Assembly: GCF_017377855.1 (NCBI RefSeq)
Contig: NZ_JAFREP010000042.1
Location: forward strand, 1 to 64,000
DNA length: 64,000 nt
Source: Acanthopleuribacter pedis
GTDB lineage: Bacteria; Acidobacteriota; Holophagae; Acanthopleuribacterales; Acanthopleuribacteraceae
Direction: 5' to 3'
Shown piece after piece: positions 51,995 through 61,276 of the stretch. The translations under genes were made by a program, and so were the position numbers. A model generated the notes under the pieces. It made no database searches. It was not told where the DNA came from and worked only from the letters and a program-made list of their open reading frames with translations. Each line of letters starts with the position of its first letter. The stretch's first letter is position 1.

Positions 51995-54163
51995 ATGGTC
52001 GTCACCCGTCTTGCATGGCTCCCCTTCTTCTGGACGTTTGTTTTTTACGCGCTCCCCAATGATCCCGGCTTCTTTGACTTGAGCCTCGAAGAACTGGCAA
52101 ACATTCAGATTCAGGTTGCGGCCAAAAGGGAACAAACACAAAACCAGGCTCCTGCCATTGTTACGGTGATTACCGCGGAAGAGTTGGCGGCACTGCCGGT
52201 TCAAACCATCGAGGACGTCCTGCAGATGGTGGCGGGTTTTGAGCCGGCCCAACAAGCGCTGGGCGGCAACTTAAGCTTTACCGTGCGGGGCGTTAAGAGC
52301 CTGTCTTTTTCGGCAAACGGCATCAAATACCTGCTAGACGGCCATATGCTGACCTCGCTCACGGGTGCGCCGCTCCACTATTTCGATTATTTCCCCTTGG
52401 ACCGCATCAAGCGGCTGGAAATCATTCGCGGTCCCGGTTCGGCCCTGTACGGTGGAAATGCCTTTTTCGGCGTCATTAACATCATCACCAAAGACGGGGA
52501 GCAACACCCTGTTTCCGCCGCCCTCACGGTTGGTGAATTCGCGACGGTCTCACCCAGTATCAACCTAACCGAAACCGTGGGTCACTGGGCTATTCAATGG
52601 GCGGCTTCCTATTACGAAACCGACGGTTACAAGGAACCCATTAACAACGATTTCGCACGTCTTCTTTTTGGGGAGGACGCAAGCGCGGTTCCCACACGGA
52701 CCACCATCGATGCGGATTTTTTCCAAACCCATCTCAAGCTATCTCGTTCGTCTTTTTCCATCAATGTATTCCACAATCGACTCAATCGGAATGTACCGAT
52801 CGGCATGATTGGTGCGGCCACGGACGAGAACCACATTGACGTGAACTACAGCTATGCCGAATTGGGTTATAAAAAAAAAATCCGAGAAGACCGCGTCACG
52901 CTCAGCACGGCGGTGTACTACAACCGTTACCAAATCGATCAAGCCTTGGAACTACTTTCCGAGGCTTCGACCCCATTCATTAACCCCAATCCAGACACAC
53001 CTTTTCCAGAGGACGAGGGGGTGGTGGGTAAACCCATTGTGACCTATGCCGACACGGGTATCGAGTTCTCATTGGACGCCAAAATTTCGGACCGGTTTTC
53101 CCTGTTGGCGGGGCTTGCGTTAAACCAATCAAAAATATACGCGCCCCTTCACCGCGCCAACGCCAATGTCACCGGGGTGCCCCTCACCATAGACGGGACC
53201 CTTTACCTGCCCAACCAGTATTTGGGTGGCTTCCGCGACCTTCACACGCTCGGAGGCAACTGGATCTCCCCGGCAGACCGATTCAACCGTGCACTCTACA
53301 CCCAAGCCATTTGGGACCTGCGTGCTCTTGTTCAGCGCGCTGCAAAAACACTCACCCTCACCACGGGCTTACGCTACGACGATTATGACGACGTGGGAAG
53401 CGCCGCCAGTCCCAGGATCGGTCTGGTTTACGGCGCTAAATCGGGCTTTTTCCTCAAACTACTCTACGGCGAAGCGTTTCGGGTTCCTACCTTTGACGAA
53501 CTTTACCAGAAGAACAACCCAGCCATTATCGGCAACCCCGATCTGCAACCGGAGCAACTCACCACGTACGAGCTTCAAATCGGTTACCAGGCCTCGCGCC
53601 GGTTCGAGGTCGGGCTCACCCTGTTCGAGATCGATCTCAAGGACAACATCCAGGTCATCAACACCCTACACACCAACGCGGACCAAATCGACAGTCACGG
53701 CATGGAAGTGGAAGGTCGCTGGATGCCAACCACCAAAACCTCGGTACGCGGCAATCTATCGTTCAACGATGTCACCCGGAAGCAGGATCAAAACGGCGAA
53801 ATCATCACCTTTGCGCCCGGTTATACGGCCGATTTACTGGCCAATCTTAGTTTCCAGCACGAACTAAACCGGTCATTGCAATGGGCGTGCTCCGTTAACC
53901 ACGTGGGTTCGCGCGGGCGTTCGGAACAAACCTATCTCGAAAACGGTACGCGTCTTCCCCTGGATGCCCGACCTGATACGCCGTCGCGGACGCTACTCAA
54001 TACCGCGTTCACGGCCAGACTATCCCCTCAATTAGGCATAAAGCTCCAGGGATTCAATTTGCTCGACGAACATTGGCGTGACCCAGATCAGAGCGGCCGG
54101 CTCATTGATGACGTTCCACGCGCCGGTATTTCCTATCAAGTGCGTTTTCAGTACCGATATTAA
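51995..54163 (+). CDS. TonB-dependent receptor paired with YfiR
   Basis: 722 residues. N-terminal hydrophobic signal (MVVTRLAWLPFFWTFVFY), then DLSLEELANIQIQVAAKREQ, a N-terminal pattern characteristic of receptors that are genetically linked to YfiR and sensor kinases. Plug domain about 45-165 (APAIVTVITAEELAALPVQTIEDVL, IIRGPGSALYGGNAFFGVINIITK), then barrel with a C-terminal VRFQYRY. Convergent with yfiR: stops seven bases apart. With the adjacent kinase and GGDEF genes it likely couples an outer-membrane event to c-di-GMP; substrate unknown. Confidence 0.88.
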   Translation: MVVTRLAWLPFFWTFVFYALPNDPGFFDLSLEELANIQIQVAAKREQTQNQAPAIVTVITAEELAALPVQTIEDVLQMVAGFEPAQQALGGNLSFTVRGVKSLSFSANGIKYLLDGHMLTSLTGAPLHYFDYFPLDRIKRLEIIRGPGSALYGGNAFFGVINIITKDGEQHPVSAALTVGEFATVSPSINLTETVGHWAIQWAASYYETDGYKEPINNDFARLLFGEDASAVPTRTTIDADFFQTHLKLSRSSFSINVFHNRLNRNVPIGMIGAATDENHIDVNYSYAELGYKKKIREDRVTLSTAVYYNRYQIDQALELLSEASTPFINPNPDTPFPEDEGVVGKPIVTYADTGIEFSLDAKISDRFSLLAGLALNQSKIYAPLHRANANVTGVPLTIDGTLYLPNQYLGGFRDLHTLGGNWISPADRFNRALYTQAIWDLRALVQRAAKTLTLTTGLRYDDYDDVGSAASPRIGLVYGAKSGFFLKLLYGEAFRVPTFDELYQKNNPAIIGNPDLQPEQLTTYELQIGYQASRRFEVGLTLFEIDLKDNIQVINTLHTNADQIDSHGMEVEGRWMPTTKTSVRGNLSFNDVTRKQDQNGEIITFAPGYTADLLANLSFQHELNRSLQWACSVNHVGSRGRSEQTYLENGTRLPLDARPDTPSRTLLNTAFTARLSPQLGIKLQGFNLLDEHWRDPDQSGRLIDDVPRAGISYQVRFQYRY

Positions 54164-54170
54164 AGCGCTG

Positions 54171-54767
54171 TTAATAAATCACGTGGGCGTATTTGAGCAT
54201 CGAAGTCGTGAACCGCAGACGGTTGGCGGCGGCGTTGGCCGGGTTCAACTCATAAAGCACCTGATCCCCTTGGATGCGGAAATTCACCATGCCGGTAATG
54301 ACCGGCGCCTCGGCGCCCTCGGTCACGATCAAGATCATTTTCCCCCTGGTTTTGGTGAGAATGGTGTTGATATTTGCTCGCTCGGAAACGCTGATAAACA
54401 ACACCTGGCAGCGGGTAAAATCCAGGTCGGCGTGGTAGGACCCGAAGCGGTGAATGCGCAAGGTTTTTCCAAGATAACGGCTGTTCTCAACGGGTTCAAA
54501 GGCACCTTGAAAGGGATCGTCACCCACGATGCCGATGGTGAGTTCGGAAAGATCACCAAACTCGGACGGCCATTCCACATATTTCACAAAGCGATACAGC
54601 ATGCTCGCCTTAATCTTGTAAGCGGTTTTGACAAATTCTTCTTGACTGGGATCTTGCGCCCAGCCATGAATCAGGCCCCCAAAAAGCATCAAACACAGCA
54701 AGGAACACCGCACGACGTTGCCGCGACGCCGACATCCTGATCTTGTTCGATTGGTTGCTTGTTTCAT
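54171..54767 (-). CDS. YfiR-family periplasmic protein (DUF4154)
   Basis: 198 residues from ATG 54767; a GTG at 54806 is the alternative start. Basic N-terminus then hydrophobic segment (CSLLCLMLFGGLIHG) gives a signal peptide. The DUF4154 body includes KIKASMLYRFVKYVEWP, LTIGIVGDDPF, CQVLFISVSE and the MVNFRIQGDQVLYELN end. YfiR is a periplasmic repressor of the YfiN diguanylate cyclase in Pseudomonas; in many other bacteria this family is encoded with TonB receptors and HAMP-PAS hybrid kinases, as here. It is the last gene of the operon running from 58805. Confidence 0.88.
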   Translation of the reverse strand: MKQATNRTRSGCRRRGNVVRCSLLCLMLFGGLIHGWAQDPSQEEFVKTAYKIKASMLYRFVKYVEWPSEFGDLSELTIGIVGDDPFQGAFEPVENSRYLGKTLRIHRFGSYHADLDFTRCQVLFISVSERANINTILTKTRGKMILIVTEGAEAPVITGMVNFRIQGDQVLYELNPANAAANRLRFTTSMLKYAHVIY

Positions 54768-54844
54768 GATCTTGCCCGCGGGCGACTCCTTATCCAGCAG
54801 GTTCACACCATTTAGGCGGCGTCACCCTACCCTCCATTCAGGAT

Positions 54845-55900
54845 TTATACCAACCGCCGCAACATGGAAAGCACCGGCTCATCCATACAGCGCCTGGCAA
54901 CGGCATCGGCCAAGATCTGCCATTGATCCTCGCTGAGGGTGACCGGGGCGGGCTCCAACAACGCCACCTCGTGCGGTGACTTAAGCCGGGAGATCGGCCC
55001 CGTGTAGACATGGACTTGGTTGCGTCCGCCGCCTTTGGCTTGGTACAACGCGGTGTCGGCGGACGAGGTGAGGTATTCGGGTGATTGAGCGTCCATGGGT
55101 ACCGAGGCAGCGACGCCAAAACTCATGGTGACCTGTTTTAGAGGCGAAAAACGATGGGACAGAGCCGCTGCTGCCACATCGCGGCACATGGATTCGGCGA
55201 CCTTGCGGCCACTTTCTATGTCGGCGTTGGGTAGGATAACGACAAATTCCTCGCCACCGTAACGCGCCAGAATCTCGCCGGCGCGATGAATGGAGCCGGA
55301 CAAAATTTCGGCTACCCTTTTGAGCGTTTCATCACCGGCGGTATGCCCGTAACCATCGTTGTACTTTTTGAAATAATCAATATCACCGATGATGATGCAA
55401 AGCGATGTTTCAGCGCGTAAAGCCCGACGCCATTCCAACCCCAAGGAAATGTCGAATTGACGGCGGTTGGCAATGCCGGTTAACGCATCGTGGGTGGACA
55501 GGGCCAAAAGGCGGTCTCGGCTAAATTTGAGGCTGAGTTGGGTGTGGATACGCGCTTTGACAATGGGCAATTGAAAGGGTTTTCCGATGTAATCCACGGC
55601 CCCGCAAGCAAGGCCCTTTTCCTCGTCACCAGAGTTGTTTTTGCCGGTCAAAAACATCACCGGTAGATGCTGCGTTCGTTCCTTGGCCTTGATATGCCGG
55701 CAAACCTCGTAACCGTCAATGCCGGGCATCTCGATATCGAGCAGGACCAAATCGGGCAAGTCGCCCTCCAACAGTTTTAGGGCATCGTCGCCGGAGGTCA
55801 CCCCGCGCACGGTGTAGCGATCCCGCAGCGCGGCGCGCAACAATTTAAGGTTGGCGACCTGGTCGTCGACAATCAGAATGTCAGGGTGTTTCGCCGGCAT
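54845..55900 (-). CDS. REC-GGDEF response regulator (diguanylate cyclase)
   Basis: 351 residues. Receiver domain about 6-120 (ILIVDDQ, acceptor in LVLLDIEMPG, VDYIGKPF), then GGDEF domain about 160-320 with DALTGIANRR and the active GGEEF. The I-site position reads RAGE, not RxxD, so product inhibition is probably lost. The ATG follows the stop of the hybrid kinase by one base (TGAGATG) with GGGGAG overlapping that stop, so translation is coupled and the kinase is the probable phosphodonor. Confidence 0.92.
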   Translation of the reverse strand: MPAKHPDILIVDDQVANLKLLRAALRDRYTVRGVTSGDDALKLLEGDLPDLVLLDIEMPGIDGYEVCRHIKAKERTQHLPVMFLTGKNNSGDEEKGLACGAVDYIGKPFQLPIVKARIHTQLSLKFSRDRLLALSTHDALTGIANRRQFDISLGLEWRRALRAETSLCIIIGDIDYFKKYNDGYGHTAGDETLKRVAEILSGSIHRAGEILARYGGEEFVVILPNADIESGRKVAESMCRDVAAAALSHRFSPLKQVTMSFGVAASVPMDAQSPEYLTSSADTALYQAKGGGRNQVHVYTGPISRLKSPHEVALLEPAPVTLSEDQWQILADAVARRCMDEPVLSMLRRLV

Positions 55901-55901
55901 C

Positions 55902-58805
55902 TCACTGCTCCCCTTTCAAGTGGTTTTCAATGGTGTCCATTAGTCTTTCGGCTTCGGCATAGGTCATGGCGTCCAGCAGCGGCTGAAGCGCGATGAATTG
56001 GTTTTTAAGGGCGCCGGCACCCAAGCCGGCGATGAGTTGGGCAAGACATTCGTCGCTGTCCATGTCACGTTTGGCGACGAGGTCCCGCATCCTGAGCCAC
56101 AAAGCGTCAATTTCGTCCCGACCAAGACGGTGTTGCGGGGCCACATCCGCCCTCGGAAGCAGACCCGCCAAACCTTCGCGGACCTCGGGTAACTGCTTCA
56201 ACGCGCTGTCCAGCGGACCCAAGTCGGCGGGACGGTCGGTCGCGAGCTCATCGTATAAAGAGACCAGCGCCCGATGGATGGTCCGCGCCCCCAAATTCCC
56301 CGCCAGACCTTTGAAGGCGTGGGCGATTTTGGCCGCTGAGAGGCGGTCGTCGGTCGCCAATGCCTTGCCCAAATCGCTCCGGTAATCCACGGCTTGTTCG
56401 CAAAAATCATAAAGCAGCCGAATTAACACCGGCTCATCTCCCCCAATGCGATTGAGGGCGTCGACCACATCAAAACCCGGCAGAGCGGCCGGTAACAGGT
56501 TGTGCGGGTTTTCGACCTCCGGCGCGGCCTTCACGGCGGCACCCGGCACAAAACGCCGGATCACATCATAAATCCGCTTGGGGCTAATGGGTTTGGTAAT
56601 GTGGTCGTTCATGCCGACTTGAAAACATTTTTCCCGCTCACTTTCAAGGGCATGGGCGGTCATGGCGACGATCGGGAGGGCTTGATGGGCACTATTTGCG
56701 CGAATCAACCGGGTGGCCTCAAACCCATCCATCTCGGGCATTTGCAGGTCCATCAGCACCAAGTCGTAGGTCTTGTGCGCCACGGCGGCAACAGCCTTCT
56801 GTCCATTGTCGACAAAGTCCAAATGAATCTCGGTCCCCGCCAACAAACCCCGCAGGACCACGCGGTTGACTTCGATATCCTCCGCCACCAGAATGACGGC
56901 CGGCCCCCGTGGTTTCTCCCTCGTGGGTTTCCACAGGTGTTCCTCCTCGGCCGGGTGCACGTCAGCCATGTGTTCCGTGCCGGCGTCAAAAGCCCGAAAC
57001 GGCAAGGTGAACCAAAAGGTGCTGCCGTGCCCGGGAACACTGTCAAGTCCGATTTCTCCGCCCATTAAGGCAATGAATTGTTTGCAAATTGCCAACCCAA
57101 GTCCGGTACCGCCGAACTGGCGGTTAATCGAATCATCGGCTTGGGAAAACGCCTCAAACACATCTCCCGACTTGGCGGAATCAATGCCGATACCGGTATC
57201 GCGAACGACAAATTTGGCGGTCAGTTCTCGATCATCCTGTTTTTCCAGGGAGACCCTCACGCTGATGGAACCAACCAGGGTGAATTTAAGCGCGTTGTTG
57301 ATCAGGTTGATCAAGACCTGGTTGAGCCGCAGGGGATCCCCAATCACAATCGGCGGCAGTTGCGGGTCGATCATCCACGCCAGGGCGATCCCTTTGGCAG
57401 CGGCTTTTTGGCTAAAAATGTCGTGAATGTTGTTGAGTTCTTCGCCAAGGTTAAAGGCAATCGCGTCAATCTTGAACTTGCCTGCTTCCACCTTGGAGTA
57501 ATCGAGAATATCGTTAATCAGCCCCAGCAATACCTTGGAGGCATTGAGGATCTGGGAAAGAAATTGTCGGCCTTCATTCGTGGGCTCTTTTTGAAGCGCC
57601 AAATTGGACAAGCCGATGATCGCATTGAGCGGTGTGCGAATTTCGTGGCTCATGTTGGCCAAAAATTTACTTTTGGCCTCGTCGGCGGCTTGAGCCGCCT
57701 CCACATCGATTTTTAATTTTTCGGCGCGTAACAGCAGTGAAATGTCACGCAAGGTGCCCTCAAAATACAACAATCGACCGTCCTCACCGCGGACTGGGTG
57801 GGCATTGATGGCGACATCCATCACCGAGCGGTCTTTGCGGTACACCCGGGTTTGAAAGTTAAGCACACTGGCGTTTTCTTCAATAAGCCGCGTGAACTGA
57901 ATCCGGTCGTCTTGATTGACGTAGAGTTCGGCGGAAACATCGGTCACGCCGTCGACCATATCTTGGGGCGAATCAAAGCCGAATAGGTTGGCCATGGCGG
58001 GATTGACCTTGATGAAGCGACCTTGGTGCGTCGATTGGAAAATGCCCTCGGTGGAGCGTTCGAAGATTTTTCGGTAACCGGCCTCGGATTGCCGAATTTG
58101 GTCATTGCTCTGTTCGATTTGATCCAACATGTAATTAAAACTTTTAATCAGTGTACTTACTTCGCCACCACGTTTGGCCACGGGACGCAGGGTAAAATTA
58201 CCCGACTGGGAAATCTCGCGGGCAATGCGCGCCAAGTTCATTATGGGTTCGGAAACGGTACGCTGTAATCGATAAGAAAGAAATAAAGCAAGTACGGTTG
58301 AGAAAACCATTACACCCAGAATGAGGAAGATGTTTTTAAACGAGAGTTCATGAATGGCGGTGAGCTCTACCTGCAACAAGATGGTGCCAATGTGTTCCTC
58401 GTGAGAAAGAATCGGTTGATAAATCCAATAATAACGTTCCGTATAAAAGGCACCGGCTGTTTGGAGCGGCGGAAGGTCGGCAGGTTGCGCCGCCGTATCG
58501 CGATGATAAGCGGCGAAAACGTCGCCGTTTGGTCGATAGGCGACGGCCAAGGCGACCTGAGGCTCGGCACGTAAATGGGCCAGGGTTTCTAACGCATCAC
58601 GTGGCTGGTCGAAGTCAAAGGCGGCTTCACACATGGAGCCGGCGACCTGCGCCAAAACAGCGGAGTGGTTCTCCAATGATGTTTTGAAATAATTATTCCA
58701 GGCAAAAAAGACAATCAAACAGGCCAGCGTTAACGAGCTAACACTCGTCGCCATGATAATCAGCATCAAACGCTGATTAAGGGTCATATCAGTGGATCGC
58801 GCCAT
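55902..58805 (-). CDS. Hybrid histidine kinase: periplasmic sensor-HAMP-PAS-HK-REC-Hpt
   Basis: 967 residues. Membrane helix about 12-33, periplasmic sensor about 35-155, second helix about 157-178, HAMP to about 235, PAS about 245-370 (GIFQSTHQGRFIKVNPAMANLF). HisKA with FLANMSHEIRTPLNAIIGLSN, ATPase with NLINNALKF, DTGIGID, GTGLGLAICKQ. Receiver with VAEDIEVN and YDLVLMDLQMPEMDG, and a C-terminal Hpt with AHAFKGLAGNLGA. So it can run a full phosphorelay to its own Hpt and on to the REC-GGDEF protein next door. Head of the operon that ends with yfiR. Confidence 0.92.
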   Translation of the reverse strand: MARSTDMTLNQRLMLIIMATSVSSLTLACLIVFFAWNNYFKTSLENHSAVLAQVAGSMCEAAFDFDQPRDALETLAHLRAEPQVALAVAYRPNGDVFAAYHRDTAAQPADLPPLQTAGAFYTERYYWIYQPILSHEEHIGTILLQVELTAIHELSFKNIFLILGVMVFSTVLALFLSYRLQRTVSEPIMNLARIAREISQSGNFTLRPVAKRGGEVSTLIKSFNYMLDQIEQSNDQIRQSEAGYRKIFERSTEGIFQSTHQGRFIKVNPAMANLFGFDSPQDMVDGVTDVSAELYVNQDDRIQFTRLIEENASVLNFQTRVYRKDRSVMDVAINAHPVRGEDGRLLYFEGTLRDISLLLRAEKLKIDVEAAQAADEAKSKFLANMSHEIRTPLNAIIGLSNLALQKEPTNEGRQFLSQILNASKVLLGLINDILDYSKVEAGKFKIDAIAFNLGEELNNIHDIFSQKAAAKGIALAWMIDPQLPPIVIGDPLRLNQVLINLINNALKFTLVGSISVRVSLEKQDDRELTAKFVVRDTGIGIDSAKSGDVFEAFSQADDSINRQFGGTGLGLAICKQFIALMGGEIGLDSVPGHGSTFWFTLPFRAFDAGTEHMADVHPAEEEHLWKPTREKPRGPAVILVAEDIEVNRVVLRGLLAGTEIHLDFVDNGQKAVAAVAHKTYDLVLMDLQMPEMDGFEATRLIRANSAHQALPIVAMTAHALESEREKCFQVGMNDHITKPISPKRIYDVIRRFVPGAAVKAAPEVENPHNLLPAALPGFDVVDALNRIGGDEPVLIRLLYDFCEQAVDYRSDLGKALATDDRLSAAKIAHAFKGLAGNLGARTIHRALVSLYDELATDRPADLGPLDSALKQLPEVREGLAGLLPRADVAPQHRLGRDEIDALWLRMRDLVAKRDMDSDECLAQLIAGLGAGALKNQFIALQPLLDAMTYAEAERLMDTIENHLKGEQ

Positions 58806-59066
58806 AGGGAAATCCAGGATGCACCCGACTCAGGCGGCGGGTCTTTTGTAAGCGGCGGAGGATTGGCAAAGAATACCACAGGACCTCCCGCATCCCAACC
58901 GCAACAACAGACCCACACCACGACGGGAGCACCGGTTTTCAAGCAGTATTTTACTTTTCCCATCAGACACACTTAACGGGGCTTCATTCGCCGTGGCTTC
59001 ATTTAGGACGAATCCTGTACTCTTCCCCGCTCACGAATCCAACCGATTCAAGCAAACTGCCACCTA

Positions 59067-59597
59067 CTAAGGGGTTTCCAGCATGCGCTCGTAAAGACGA
59101 CGGCGGAAAAAAGAAAGCGATTCCGGGGTCAGGGTCACACTGGAAACCACCCCCAAGACCAAGGGCTCCGGCTCCAATGGGAGGACCACCGCCGCGGGCC
59201 ACCAATCGCCACTTTGCCACAGCAACATATCGGGGCTGTGCCCGCCCTCGCGCACCCGGCTCAGCAAACCCAAGGCTTCAATCATATGACAGGCCAGCGA
59301 TTCCATATCCCAATCACCGGTTTCGCCACGGTCGGCAACAACCAAACCGCGTTGGTCCACCAACATCACCCTGGCCATGCCCTCGGTACTGAGCAGCCAA
59401 TCGAGTAATCCATTGATCACATCCTGCCGATACACGCCGGGATCGTTTACATCGAGGTTGGGCATCCCACCGGTCGGCAGCGCAACGGCGTTGCGCACGG
59501 GCTCCTTATTCATAAGCACGGCGGTGTTTTTGCGGGTTTGTAAATTGGCAACCAGACGGCGTGCCTTGTCGCGATCATACGAGCTGTCGAATTTCAT
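59067..59597 (-). CDS. Roadblock/LC7-like domain protein
   Basis: 176 residues, GGGAG before ATG; overlaps the end of the ParA-like gene by 23 bases. The middle (about 60-150) has the roadblock pattern: helix DVINGLLDWLLSTEGM, strand ARVMLVDQRGLVVADRGE, helix ESLACHMIEALGLLSRV, then strands ending VLGVVSS. The N-terminal 55 residues are basic and probably disordered. Roadblock proteins (MglB-like) form dimers that act on small GTPases or polar complexes. It is the last gene of the cluster. Confidence 0.7.
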   Translation of the reverse strand: MKFDSSYDRDKARRLVANLQTRKNTAVLMNKEPVRNAVALPTGGMPNLDVNDPGVYRQDVINGLLDWLLSTEGMARVMLVDQRGLVVADRGETGDWDMESLACHMIEALGLLSRVREGGHSPDMLLWQSGDWWPAAVVLPLEPEPLVLGVVSSVTLTPESLSFFRRRLYERMLETP

Positions 59598-60366
59598 GGG
59601 TTTCTCCCTTGGTCACCATGCTCTGCAAACATTCCTCGGCCAATTGACGAAAACGCCGCGCCTCGGCGGTTGCGCCCCGCGCCGACACGGGCAGGCCTTC
59701 TTCCTGGGCGGCGGCAAACCGGGTACTGAACGGGATCACCGTATCCAGCACCATCGGGATGTCGCGCCACAAATCGGCGGCGACCCGCAAATCCTCAGCC
59801 CGTTCGCGCAAAAACATATTCAGCACGAATCCGAGGAATTGCAGGTTGGGGTTTTCCTCATTTTGAATGAAGTCAAGCGTTTCCATGAGTTGGTTCATGG
59901 AACGCAGGTTGAGTTGATCGGGACGAAACGGCGTCAGCGCATGGGTGGCCACGCGCAACACGGCGCGCGTGATCATGCCCATCCCGGCGGGGGTATCGAA
60001 GAGAACAAGCCCATCGCCAAGCGCTTCATGATTGGCCAGCTTCTGAAGAACGCCCTCGCGGTACAAGGCCCACTCGAAAGCGGGCACGGCCTTGGCGGCC
60101 ATCCGCCCCTTGGGCAACAACCGTAAATTGGGATGGTTGGTGGACAACAACAGCGAGGGTAACGCGTCTGGATTTTTGATCAATTGGGCCAAACCGACAT
60201 ACTCGGATTCGCCCTTAGCCAAATTAAGGTTCACCGCGGACTGAGGATCGGTATCGACCAGCACGGTCGGGTATCCCATTTGGGCGAAGGTAAAGGCCAA
60301 GTTCAGGGCTAAGGTGGACTTCCCCACCCCACCTTTTTGACTGGTAATCGCAAGCCGGACACTCAT
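59575..60366 (-). CDS. ParA/MinD-family ATPase
   Basis: 263 residues, AAAGGAG before ATG. Deviant Walker A KGGVGKST at 11-18 with the preceding Lys11, VDTDPQSA (41-48), VLFDTPAGMGM. Overall length and the AEARRFRQLAEE C-terminal helix fit orphan ParA/MinD proteins that position macromolecular complexes. There is no ParB partner or parS site in the window. Neighbours are REC-DUF4388 and roadblock proteins, so a role in polar placement of a signalling or motility complex is plausible, not chromosome partitioning. Confidence 0.9.
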   Translation of the reverse strand: MSVRLAITSQKGGVGKSTLALNLAFTFAQMGYPTVLVDTDPQSAVNLNLAKGESEYVGLAQLIKNPDALPSLLLSTNHPNLRLLPKGRMAAKAVPAFEWALYREGVLQKLANHEALGDGLVLFDTPAGMGMITRAVLRVATHALTPFRPDQLNLRSMNQLMETLDFIQNEENPNLQFLGFVLNMFLRERAEDLRVAADLWRDIPMVLDTVIPFSTRFAAAQEEGLPVSARGATAEARRFRQLAEECLQSMVTKGETHEIRQLV

Positions 60367-60391
60367 GGCTTCTCCTTTTTCGTGGCGGGTT

Positions 60392-61276
60392 TCAGCCCGC
60401 TTGTTGCTCGATCAAAACACCGAGCCGTTCCAAATTGGCGCGGACCAGGCCGTTGTTGGGTTGCATCTTGGCGGCGGCGGCAAAGGCCTTATGGGCCACG
60501 ACATAATCGCGATCCAACATCGCTTCGACACCGCATTCGTAACAGCGATCAAAATCGCCGGCGTCGGCCAACGCGGGTTCGGCGGGCGTTTCAGCGTCGC
60601 GACCGGCCTCGTCAAAGGCACGCAAGGCGTCGAGCAGCAACCCGTCCAAGGTGCCGATCAAGGTTTGCGGCCCGGCGGTGCCGACATCCTGCTGGCTGCA
60701 AATCACGGGCACTTCCTGTTTGTGGGTTTCCCAGTTGGCCACGATCCGATTAAAGGCGGGGGTCCCCTGCCCCGCGGTGTCTTCCGCGTGCCAGGGTTGG
60801 CCTTCGAGGATGACAATCGCACCGTAGTCACCGCAGCTAATGCGGACGGAATGCCGCCCCATGGCCGCGATTTGCAGGTAATCGGACAGGTCGAACTGGA
60901 ACTCGCCCGATTCGTCGGGTCGCCGCAACTTCTGTTCGGCGAGATCGCGCAGTTTTTTGAGGGACACGGGCTTTTCAAGCACGGTGATGTTGCCGGAGTT
61001 GGGGATGGCGTGGCGGTGGTCGGCGCTGTAGGCGGAAATGAACACCAGCGGCGCGGCGGTGCCGAGCTGTTGCATTTCTTTAATAAGCCCCAAGCCGGAA
61101 CCGTCGGGCAGACGAATATCCGAGAAAACGAGATCGGGTGGATGATCGCGCAAGCCCTGACAGGCGGCCTTCAGGGTGCTGTACCCGTAAACGCGCACAT
61201 CCGCCATGCCGCGCAAGTAACGCGTCATGGAGTCGAGCAAAAAGAACTCGTCCTCCAACACCAAAATGCGTCTCAT
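60392..61276 (-). CDS. Response regulator with DUF4388 domain
   Basis: 294 residues. Receiver at 1-125: ILVLEDE, acceptor Asp in LVFSDIRLPDG, FISAYSA, LEKPVSLKK. DUF4388 (PatA N-terminal-like) at about 128-240 with FDLSDYLQIAAMGRHSVRI and GAIVILEGQPWHAEDTAGQGTPAFNRIV, followed by TPR-like helix pairs to the end (RCYECGVEAMLDRDYVVAHKAFAAAAKMQPNN). DUF4388 proteins are typical of gliding and polarity systems in Myxococcota, cyanobacteria and Acidobacteriota. ATG overlaps the MBL stop (ATGA); the kinase at 62550-63569 is its probable phosphodonor. Confidence 0.88.
   Translation of the reverse strand: MRRILVLEDEFFLLDSMTRYLRGMADVRVYGYSTLKAACQGLRDHPPDLVFSDIRLPDGSGLGLIKEMQQLGTAAPLVFISAYSADHRHAIPNSGNITVLEKPVSLKKLRDLAEQKLRRPDESGEFQFDLSDYLQIAAMGRHSVRISCGDYGAIVILEGQPWHAEDTAGQGTPAFNRIVANWETHKQEVPVICSQQDVGTAGPQTLIGTLDGLLLDALRAFDEAGRDAETPAEPALADAGDFDRCYECGVEAMLDRDYVVAHKAFAAAAKMQPNNGLVRANLERLGVLIEQQAG

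Noticed and set aside
59575..60366. Chromosome or plasmid partition locus
   Set aside because: No parB or parS-like repeats beside the ParA-like gene, and neighbours are signalling proteins.
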